A DNA stretch of 26,689 bases from positions 1 to 26,689 of the forward strand of contig LKMS01000002.1 of NCBI GenBank assembly GCA_001563965.1, given 5' to 3'. Below the pieces are notes generated by a model, which saw only the letters and a list, made by a program, of their open reading frames with translations, did not search any database and was not told the origin of the DNA. A program made the translations under genes and the position numbers. The DNA is from Haloferacaceae archaeon PL-Br10_E2g29. Lineage in GTDB: Archaea > Halobacteriota > Halobacteria > Halobacteriales > Haloferacaceae. How positions within the stretch are numbered: the first letter of the stretch is position 1; each line of letters opens with the position of its first letter. This document shows, piece after piece, positions 16,371 to 22,408 of the stretch.

Positions 16371-17347
16371 TGGCTCACCACCGGTGGCGACAGCGCCAAC
16401 TCCTCGATCTCTTCGGCGAGTTCGAGAACCGCGAGCCCGTCGGCAGCGGTGACGACCGGCTCGGTGCCGTTGCGGGCGGCGTCGACAAACGCCGAGAGTT
16501 CGGCTTTGAGCGGCTCGCCGTTTTTGACGATGGGATGTTCGACCACGCTCTCGTGGCGGTACCGAATGTCGCCGTTGGATTCGATGTACTCGGGCACCGA
16601 CCGGCGATGGATCTCGACGGTTTGGCGGATGAAGTCGACGTTGACCCGACACGAAAGCGCCGTCACCGACAGCGTCCGAATCTTCTGTTGGGTGAGCCGG
16701 CTTGCGGTGAGCGAGGCGATCGAGCGGTCGGCAAACTGGAGCTGCACGGCGGTGTGACCCGCGTCGCGGGCGGTGGCTGACAGCGAGATGATGTCGCTGT
16801 CGACCAACGACAGGAGGATGTCGAGATCGTGAACCATCAGATCCATGACGACGCTGTCGGTGCCGCCGCGGTCGACCGGTGGGCCAAGGCGGTCGATGTC
16901 GATCGCGACGATCTCGAGGTCGGCGACGATGTCGGCAAGCACCCGGGTGGCGGGATTAAACCGCTCGATGTGGCCAACCTGCAGCGTCACGCCGGCCTCG
17001 CGGGCGCGACGATCGAGTTCGCGGCCCGCGTCGAGATCATCGACAAAGGGTTTCTCGACGAGGAGGTCGACGTCCGCCGAAATGCAGGCCATTGCCGTCT
17101 CGTAGTGATACGCCGTTGGGACGACGACCGACACCACGTCGGCCGCCGCAAGCAACGCTGGTCGGCTCATCGCCTCGGTTCCATGGCGCTCGGCGACGCG
17201 TTCGGCGGCCACTTCATCGACATCACAGACGCCGGCAAGCCGAACGCCGGGCAGTTCACGGTACACTCGCGCGTGGTGTGCACCCATCGAGCCAACGCCG
17301 ATGACGCCGGCGGCAAGCCGATCGTCAGCAGGAGGTGATTCACTCAT
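16367..17347 (-). CDS. Gfo/Idh/MocA oxidoreductase, UDP-sugar 3-dehydrogenase-like
   Basis: NAD(P)-dependent oxidoreductase of 326 residues. The Rossmann motif GVIGVGSMGAHHARVY (14-29) carries GxGxxG at 17-22, EKPF is at 98-101, GHIERFNP at 125-132 and MDLMVHDLDI at 168-177 with His173/Asp174 in the catalytic region. The GHxERFNP and HDLD set marks the branch containing WbpB/GnnA-like UDP-HexNAc 3-dehydrogenases, so oxidation at C3 to a ketosugar for a later transaminase is the leading idea. The ATG at 17347 is used; a TTG three codons upstream is possible. It leads a four-gene operon with an ATGA overlap to the next gene. A decayed copy of its 5' end occurs at 18466-18528. Confidence 0.9.
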   Translation of the reverse strand: MSESPPADDRLAAGVIGVGSMGAHHARVYRELPGVRLAGVCDVDEVAAERVAERHGTEAMSRPALLAAADVVSVVVPTAYHYETAMACISADVDLLVEKPFVDDLDAGRELDRRAREAGVTLQVGHIERFNPATRVLADIVADLEIVAIDIDRLGPPVDRGGTDSVVMDLMVHDLDILLSLVDSDIISLSATARDAGHTAVQLQFADRSIASLTASRLTQQKIRTLSVTALSCRVNVDFIRQTVEIHRRSVPEYIESNGDIRYRHESVVEHPIVKNGEPLKAELSAFVDAARNGTEPVVTAADGLAVLELAEEIEELALSPPVVSQ

Positions 17348-17505
17348 CGGTGACAACCATCATCGGCCGTTGCCGGCCGGTATGCGCGAGAGCGGTCGAC
17401 GCGATTCGTGTAAGCCCGTGTTACCGCTGGGCAGCCAGTCGGGATGACGAGCAAGGGGTCTAAAAAGGCGGTTCGGTGAAACACAGTTGTTCTGGGCTGT
17501 CAGCA

Positions 17506-17519
17506 CCTATTGTTATAGG
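17506..17519. repeat. Palindrome CCTAT-N4-ATAGG
   Basis: Five-base arms with a four-base spacer. It contains a TATA-like core readable on both strands, so it could be a promoter or operator in the divergent region. No proof beyond symmetry. Confidence 0.4.
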
Positions 17520-17643
17520 CCGCATTCTCGGCGGGTTGAGCCCACAGACCAGCCCGAAACAGCCTTGGAGTGACACCGAACGCGACGGCGGCGTGAGTCG
17601 ACCCTACCGTGTAGTACGGAGTAACTGCGTTGCGGTAGCCAAC

Positions 17644-17653
17644 GCATAGTTAG
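17644..17653 (+). promoter_or_regulatory. Promoter box GCATAGTTAG, first copy
   Basis: This decamer begins 39 bases before the ATG at 17683. An identical decamer begins exactly 39 bases before the ATG of the paralog at 18620. Conservation of sequence and distance while flanking bases differ suggests it is the TATA region of both genes. A second conserved word, TGCATACGGTATGAC, spans each start codon. Confidence 0.5.
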
Positions 17654-17682
17654 ATACCTACGGTCCAACCACTGCATACGGT

Positions 17683-18354
17683 ATGACCAACTCACCCAAC
17701 GGTTCAACCGGAGAGGGGCGGCTCAGCCGCCGACGAACGCTGATTACCCTGGGCACTGGTGCGGGCGTGATTGCCGGCATCGGTGCCATCTCAGGAACCG
17801 CGGCCGCCTGGGAGCGAAACGACGCGCAGTTCAACGGCTGTAGCGAGGTCTGGATGATCGTCGCCGACGTGGATCTCACTTATATGCCTCCAACAGTCGC
17901 CAAGGTGATCGTTGAGACCGCAGACGGCTCGCTTGACTGTCGACTCCAGGAGTTCACCGAAGAGACGACAACGACGGTTCCGGGTCGGTATGGCGACGCA
18001 CCGATTCGCAAGTATGCCGCCAATGACGGCGAGAAGGTTCTCGGCGTGATCTTCTACAACTACACCCAAGACGAGGATCGCTTTGTTCGGGAGTCACCGC
18101 TTCGACTGAACCCCAACCGGTGTGCAAACACGCCGGGAACCCCGGATCCGCGCGATGCCGACTGTGCGAGCAACACCTACATTCAGCCAGACGATATCCT
18201 CAGCGGAAATCAAGGTGCCAGCGGTGGTGGGTCGCAAGGCGGGAACAACAGCGGGCGTGGAAACGGAAACGGAAACGGAAACGGAAACGGAAACGGAAAC
18301 GGAAACGGAAACGGAAACGGAAACGGAAACGGAAACGGAAACGGGAACAACTAA
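17683..18354 (+). CDS. Tat-exported haloarchaeal protein with Gly-Asn repeat tail (paralog 1)
   Basis: Protein of 223 residues, no recognised family. The N-terminus is a Tat signal: SRRRTLITLG (15-24), a hydrophobic Gly/Ala stretch, and a likely cleavage after the TAAA segment near 39-42. The core (43-174) has four cysteines (53, 86, 147, 161), enough for two disulfides, and a strongly conserved stretch DEDRFVRESPLRLNPN. After a Gly/Ser/Asn linker the tail is 15 Gly-Asn pairs encoded by a GGAAAC hexamer array. The core aligns without gaps to the paralog at 18620. Probably a surface or secreted protein. Function is unknown; the neighbourhood suggests a link to surface glycans, which is inference only. 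Confidence 0.8.
   Translation: MTNSPNGSTGEGRLSRRRTLITLGTGAGVIAGIGAISGTAAAWERNDAQFNGCSEVWMIVADVDLTYMPPTVAKVIVETADGSLDCRLQEFTEETTTTVPGRYGDAPIRKYAANDGEKVLGVIFYNYTQDEDRFVRESPLRLNPNRCANTPGTPDPRDADCASNTYIQPDDILSGNQGASGGGSQGGNNSGRGNGNGNGNGNGNGNGNGNGNGNGNGNGNGNN
18259..18342 (+). repeat. GGAAAC hexanucleotide microsatellite, 14 perfect units
   Basis: Fourteen uninterrupted copies of GGAAAC encode Gly-Asn pairs at the end of the Tat protein gene; a fifteenth, imperfect unit (GGGAAC) follows before AAC and the stop. The unit is six bases, so slippage would change tail length without shifting frame. No synonymous substitutions occur among the 14 units, which suggests the array is young or still turning over. 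Confidence 0.95.
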
Positions 18355-18465
18355 CCATAATCGCAGACCCGGCGTCTACGGAACATACGCTGACGGCCCT
18401 CCACGGCTGTGTTCTTCCTGATCGACCCACAAGCAACGCGAACAACGCACAGCGAGTCGGGTTGC

Positions 18466-18528
18466 GATCGGGCTGACGCCGATGACGCCGGCGACGAGCC
18501 GGCCAGCACCGCGAGGCAATGCACTCAC
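18466..18528 (-). pseudogene. Decayed fragment of the Gfo/Idh 5' end
   Basis: On the minus strand, codons from base 18528 read VSALPRGAGRLVAGVIGVSPI. This aligns without gaps to the first residues of the Gfo/Idh enzyme at 17347 (MSESPPADDRLAAGVIGVGSM). At the DNA level a stretch of about 30 bases, GGCT-G-CGCCGGCGTCATCGGCGT and neighbours, differs at only a few positions. Similarity also continues a few bases upstream of the start. After the GxG motif the match ends, and no full enzyme follows. The ATG has become GTG. It lies at the same position relative to the second Tat paralog as the intact enzyme does to the first, so it is best explained as the edge of a tandem segmental duplication. Confidence 0.75.
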
Positions 18529-18580
18529 CGGTGGGGATCACAACTGTGAGTACACACTCTCTACGGCTGAATTAGTCAAC

Positions 18581-18590
18581 GCATAGTTAG
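18581..18590 (+). promoter_or_regulatory. Promoter box GCATAGTTAG, second copy
   Basis: Identical to the box at 17644-17653 and placed at the same 39-base distance from the start codon of its gene at 18620. Confidence 0.5.
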
Positions 18591-18619
18591 CATTCCTCAT
18601 TCCAATCCGTGCATACGGT

Positions 18620-19462
18620 ATGACTAACGAAACCAGCGGTACACCCCATGAGAAGAGGCTTAGCCGCCGTCGAGCAGTAATTACCCTATGCACTGGCGCG
18701 GGAGTTATCGCTGGGGTGGGCGCGATTTCGGGAACGGCGGCCGCCTGGAGGCGAAACGACGTGCAGTTCAACGACTGTCGGGAGGTCGTGATGATCGTCT
18801 CACTAGCAGACATCAACCGTTCGCCGCCAACAGTTGCGAACGTGATCGTCGAGACTGCCGACGGCGACCTCGAGTGTCGCACCCAAGAGTTCACCCCCGA
18901 AACAGTGACCATGCGTCAGTATCGCCAGGACGATGCACCAATTTTGACGTACGCCGTCGATGACGATGAAAAGATTCTCGGGGTGATTTTGTACAACTAC
19001 ACCGAAGACGAGGATCGCTTTGTTCGGGAGTCACCGCTTCGACTGAACCCCAACCGGTGTGCAAACACGCCGGAGACCCCCGATGCGGCCGACGCCGACT
19101 GTGCAAACAACGCCTACGTTGAGTCCGACGATATCCTCAGCGAGGACGAACGTGTCGACACCACTGAAGACCGCGATAGCAACGAAACTACTGGGCAGAA
19201 CGGCAACACCAACGAACACCAAGACGGAAGCGGAACTAGCGGCGGAACCGGCAACGGCAGCAGCAATAACGCCGAGAACGACACCCGCGACGACAGTAGA
19301 GATAGTAGCGAAAGCGGCAACGAGGACGACAGCAGACTTGACAGCGAAAGCGCCAATGACGACGATGGCACACATCGCAGCGAAAGCGGACTCTTTACGC
19401 TCCTCATGCGGATCATCAGCCGATTCATTCGGGCCATTACTCGCCTCATGGGAGGCAACTGA
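18620..19462 (+). CDS. Tat-exported haloarchaeal protein with acidic linker and amphipathic C-terminal helix (paralog 2)
   Basis: Protein of 280 residues, no recognised family. The Tat signal SRRRAVITLC and residues up to about 174 match paralog 1 collinearly, with the same four cysteines (53, 86, 147, 161). A 69-base DNA stretch (19005-19073) is identical to 18068-18136. From residue 175 the proteins are unrelated: a Ser/Asp/Glu/Asn/Gly linker (175-256) leads to a C-terminal segment GLFTLLMRIISRFIRAITRL (257-276) ending MGGN. Its arginines at 264, 268, 271 and 275 fall on one helix face, giving a cationic amphipathic helix. It could attach the protein to the membrane, bind another protein or act as a membrane-active peptide. 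Function is unknown. Confidence 0.8.
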   Translation: MTNETSGTPHEKRLSRRRAVITLCTGAGVIAGVGAISGTAAAWRRNDVQFNDCREVVMIVSLADINRSPPTVANVIVETADGDLECRTQEFTPETVTMRQYRQDDAPILTYAVDDDEKILGVILYNYTEDEDRFVRESPLRLNPNRCANTPETPDAADADCANNAYVESDDILSEDERVDTTEDRDSNETTGQNGNTNEHQDGSGTSGGTGNGSSNNAENDTRDDSRDSSESGNEDDSRLDSESANDDDGTHRSESGLFTLLMRIISRFIRAITRLMGGN

Positions 19463-19617
19463 GTGGCCGGCCACTACGTTGACCCCACCCAACAGGAGGC
19501 ACAGAATCGGTCACGCGATGAATAACCACTGGCGCACTTCTACCCAGATATTGTCTCACGTACTGAACAGTAACAGCGCGAACAACGAGGATAGACAGGT
19601 GAGTACCGTCCGTTGGA

Positions 19618-19632
19618 GTCGGTTGAACCGAC
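19618..19632. repeat. 15-base palindrome between convergent genes
   Basis: GTCGGTT-G-AACCGAC has perfect seven-base arms around one central base. It lies in the gap between the second Tat paralog and the end of the aminotransferase gene, upstream (in transcript sense for the minus strand, downstream) of a T run. It may assist termination or be a protein site. Confidence 0.45.
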
Positions 19633-19657
19633 GGCGTACCGCACAGCGTCAGCGAGG

Positions 19658-19663
19658 AAAAAA
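19658..19663 (-). terminator. T-run terminator after the aminotransferase gene
   Basis: Six A on the plus strand give TTTTTT on the minus strand, about 43 bases beyond the stop codon at 19706 and preceded by GC-rich sequence. Consistent with archaeal termination. Confidence 0.4.
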
Positions 19664-19705
19664 TGACTCCCGCCACTCGCGTCGTGGCCAGCGGTGTCGT
19701 GTGAG

Positions 19706-21010
19706 TTAGTCGTGGGCCACGGTTGCAGCCACCGGGTGACCGTCAGTGTCGCCCGTGTCCAACACGGCGCGAACCGTCCGGATGACGCGCTGACGGTCGA
19801 CCGAATCGACGTACGGATGGGTTGGCAGCGTGAGAATCTCCGCTTGAAGCCGGTGGGCGCCAGAGAACCGATCGCCGTCAATCGGTGGCCAGTCGTACAG
19901 CGCAGTGGTTTCAACACCGATCGCCGACAGCGCATCGGCAACGGACCTTCGTCTGTCGGGTGTGTCGATCGCAACCGGGAAGCGAACGTGCTGGTGGTTC
20001 GTGAGTCCCCCAACGGGCCGGAGTACGCGAAGGTGGGCACAGTCCGCCAACCCGTCGCGGTAGTCGGCGGCCGCCGCCGCACGGTGTCGCTGGTGTCGAG
20101 CGCGTCGGTTGAACACACGGCTGGCGATCCGACCCTGGAAATCCGACATCGTCGCGAACAGGAGTTGCTCGTCGTCAAGATCCGATTCGGGGTTGGTGCT
20201 GTGGCGGCCGGTTGGTCGGCCGTGGGTCGCAAGCCAGTCGCTCGTCGCTCTGTAGCCGGCATAGAGCCGTGGCCGACCAAACGCTGCATACCCGACGAGT
20301 GAACCAGCGTTCGGCGCAACGGACGGGCGCCCCTCGTCAGTAAACGAAAGCGACGGTGTCTGTGAGACGACCATCCCGCCACCGACGGGCACCGGTTTTC
20401 CCTGTTGGAAGTTGAGAACCGAGCAGTCGCCGAACCGGCCGAGTCGACGGCCACGGTAGGAGGCTCCGAGCGCGTAGCCAAGCGCTTCGATGAGTCGGAG
20501 ATCGGCCCTCTTGCAGTGTGCAGCGAGTTCGTCCATAGCCGAGCTGTAGCCAGCGACGTTGACGGCGATGAGGGCCAGCGCGTTCTCGGTCGGCAGCGCC
20601 GCAACCGAATCTATGTCGGCCGCGAGTGTCTCGGGATCGATGTCGTACCGGCGTGCCTGGAGCCCTGCCGCCTCGATTGCGACCGGGAAATCGGCGCTAC
20701 AGAACGCCGGAATGAGCACCTCCGTGGCTCCAGAGTCATCAGCCGCGGCGAGTGTCAGCAAACAGTTGTATAGCGCATGGCGAACCGACGTGTAGGTCCC
20801 CGCGGAGTCGGCATCGAGAAACGAAACGAGTTGGCGGCGAAACGCGTCGCGACCGCGACCCGTGAGTTGTCCGACAGCTCCGGCAGCGAGGTCGGTTGTC
20901 CGAACCGGTGTCACCGCCGGGGCAAGCCGACGGCCGCGGCGAGACGGGGTCGACCCCACACGCTCACCCACGGACAGCGGTGTCGCTGTCGAAACATCCT
21001 CTGATTCCAT
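19706..21010 (-). CDS. DegT/DnrJ/EryC1/StrS-like aminotransferase, atypical
   Basis: PLP fold-type I protein of 434 residues. The PLP lysine is Lys205 in LNFQQGKPVPVGGG, matching the 'FxxxK-x-GxGG' motif. Before it, IEALGYALGASYRGRRLGRFGDC corresponds to the usual 'IEDAAQALGA' segment, and the canonical Asp that contacts the pyridine nitrogen reads Ala176. The enzyme may therefore be an atypical aminotransferase, a PLP enzyme of different chemistry or a non-catalytic homologue. Usual family members would turn a 3- or 4-keto nucleotide sugar into an amino sugar. The ATG at 21010 starts a normal-length protein; sequence further upstream is not domain-like. It is divergent from the sulfatase-like gene at 21116. 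It could pair with the Gfo/Idh enzyme. Confidence 0.82.
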   Translation of the reverse strand: MESEDVSTATPLSVGERVGSTPSRRGRRLAPAVTPVRTTDLAAGAVGQLTGRGRDAFRRQLVSFLDADSAGTYTSVRHALYNCLLTLAAADDSGATEVLIPAFCSADFPVAIEAAGLQARRYDIDPETLAADIDSVAALPTENALALIAVNVAGYSSAMDELAAHCKRADLRLIEALGYALGASYRGRRLGRFGDCSVLNFQQGKPVPVGGGMVVSQTPSLSFTDEGRPSVAPNAGSLVGYAAFGRPRLYAGYRATSDWLATHGRPTGRHSTNPESDLDDEQLLFATMSDFQGRIASRVFNRRARHQRHRAAAAADYRDGLADCAHLRVLRPVGGLTNHQHVRFPVAIDTPDRRRSVADALSAIGVETTALYDWPPIDGDRFSGAHRLQAEILTLPTHPYVDSVDRQRVIRTVRAVLDTGDTDGHPVAATVAHD

Positions 21011-21115
21011 TGGGACAGCAGTCGGCCATGCGGGCGAAAAGAATGGACTGCATACGACCGCGTAGCTGATCCATCGCGTTACACAGGGGGACGTCACTCC
21101 CGATCTGAGAGCCGT

Positions 21116-22147
21116 ATGAACTGCATAGTTATGACCCAAACCGTTGGCTACGAGCCAATGCGAACTGGATTCGCCGACTGGGTACACGACGTACGGAACG
21201 TGATGGCCGACTCCCCGAAACAAGGGCTCCTGTTGGGTGCCTACTACACCTACGTGGGCGCAAACCTGACCGTGACCTCGCGGTGGGCGGACGGCACCTC
21301 CATCTACGACCGTGAGTGGGATGCACTCATCGTTCTCGATGCCTGTCGTGTCGATGCGCTCAGAGCGGTCGCTGACGAGTTCGATTTCGTCGAGGATGTC
21401 AACTCGATCCGCTCAGTTGGGAGTACCTCCGGCGAGTGGATGGTCCAAACCTTCGACCGCCGGAACGAAGCCGCAATCGAACAAACGGCGATGGTCACCG
21501 CCAACGTGCACTCGGGCGTGGTGCTTCGGGATCGACTGTTCCCACCGCAGTACGTTGCAGCCCCGGTTACCTGGCCGGCATGGAATCCGGTCGATCCCGA
21601 ATCGTTTGCGCTCCTCGATGAGGTCTGGGACGACCAATGGGATGCCGTGGCCGGCACTGTTGGGCCGCGGAGCGTGACTGATCGGGCGATCGCTGCGGGC
21701 CGGGCGGGCGGATTCGACCGCCTCATTGTCCACTATCTCCAGCCCCATGCGCCGTACATCGAGGTCGACGAAGCCGGCGAGGTGTCGACGGTCTACCGCG
21801 AGCCGCTCAAATCACTCCAGCGCGGCGAGCTCTCGGCTGAGACCGCATGGGAGGCATATCTGGACACGCTTCGTGTGGTGCTCGAAGAGATCGGCCTCCT
21901 GCTCGACAATCTCGACGCCGAGCGAGTCATCCTGACCGCAGACCACGGCGAGGCGTTCGGTGAGCTGGGCTTTTATGAACATCCCGTCTGCTGTCCACAT
22001 CCAGTGGTCAGACGGGTTCCGTGGGTCGAAACAACCGCTTGCGACCGTGACCGCCACCAGCCGCCACAGCGCGTGCGAACCGACGAACAAACCGACGAGC
22101 GCACGACAGTCGGCGAGCAACTCGAAGCGCTTGGCTACGTGAGCTGA
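21116..22147 (+). CDS. Sulfatase / alkaline phosphatase superfamily protein, haloarchaeal type
   Basis: Protein of 343 residues from the first ATG. The core begins DREWDALIVLDACRVDALRAV (65 on; metal-ligand Asp75), passes SVGSTSGEWMV, where a Thr or Ser could be the nucleophile, and carries LTADHGEAFGELGFYEHP (Asp286-His287 and His299). No C-x-P-x-R formylglycine motif is present, so sulfatase activity is doubtful; hydrolysis or transfer of a phosphate-type group is an alternative. The C-terminus ends QLEALGYVS, resembling the end of the small RHH-like protein at 13516-13878. Start codons at 21131 and 21158 are possible; a GCATAGTTA word at 21123 would act as a TATA box only for the 21158 start (329 residues). 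Confidence 0.8.
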   Translation: MNCIVMTQTVGYEPMRTGFADWVHDVRNVMADSPKQGLLLGAYYTYVGANLTVTSRWADGTSIYDREWDALIVLDACRVDALRAVADEFDFVEDVNSIRSVGSTSGEWMVQTFDRRNEAAIEQTAMVTANVHSGVVLRDRLFPPQYVAAPVTWPAWNPVDPESFALLDEVWDDQWDAVAGTVGPRSVTDRAIAAGRAGGFDRLIVHYLQPHAPYIEVDEAGEVSTVYREPLKSLQRGELSAETAWEAYLDTLRVVLEEIGLLLDNLDAERVILTADHGEAFGELGFYEHPVCCPHPVVRRVPWVETTACDRDRHQPPQRVRTDEQTDERTTVGEQLEALGYVS

Positions 22148-22220
22148 GAGACGGCTTCCGCTCGGTGGAAACGCGGGCGAACGCGGCCGTCAGTCGATGA
22201 TAAGTGGAGTATGAGGCGCA

Positions 22221-22255
22221 TACCGGCCGAGTAGGACTACCCTACCGGCCGAATA
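22221..22255 (+). repeat. Direct repeat TACCGGCCGARTA, 22-base period
   Basis: TACCGGCCGAGTA (22221-22233) and TACCGGCCGAATA (22243-22255) start exactly 22 bases apart, about two helical turns. Each contains the palindrome CGGCCG. They lie about 155-190 bases upstream of the next gene, a position open to regulator binding. Confidence 0.6.
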
Positions 22256-22378
22256 CGGGAGATAGCACCGGAAACGTGCCGCATCTTGAAGCGGTCACTA
22301 CCTGGTTGTTATTGTGGTAAAACGAGGGTGTATGTCGACGACACCTGAGTACATTGCAGGCAGTATGTTGTGATATCT

Positions 22379-22386
22379 GATATATA
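22379..22386 (+). promoter_or_regulatory. TATA box for the 810-residue exported protein
   Basis: GATATATA is centred about 26 bases before the ATG at 22409. This is the clearest TATA box in the window and predicts a leaderless mRNA. Confidence 0.6.
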
Positions 22387-22408
22387 GGTAAGTAAGACAT
22401 ACCGCGGT

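Larger units (their letters stand above)
17348..17682. other. 335-base divergent intergenic region with palindrome and promoter elements
   Basis: No coding sequence was found. It must hold the promoter of the minus-strand Gfo/Idh operon (weak TATA-like word GCGCATAC around 17378-17385) and that of the Tat protein gene at 17683. A perfect palindrome, CCTAT-TGTT-ATAGG, lies at 17506-17519. The corresponding gap before the second paralog is only about 90 bases, so about 245 bases were gained here or lost there. Confidence 0.5.

Noticed and set aside
18259..18342. CRISPR array
   Set aside because: Units are contiguous hexamers with no spacers.
18122..18541. Lys-Arg, Glu-Thr and Arg-Phe dipeptide-repeat proteins across the hexamer array
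   Set aside because: They are other-frame readings of GGAAAC repeats; only the Gly-Asn frame continues from a Tat signal and conserved core.
19518..19709. Small plus-strand protein beginning MNNHWRTSTQ
   Set aside because: Overlaps a terminator-like region and the end of the opposing gene; Arg/Ser-rich with no conserved pattern or promoter.
19540..20604. Second minus-strand frame of about 350 codons under the aminotransferase
   Set aside because: Arg/Ser/Thr-rich shadow of the DegT-family gene, no motifs.
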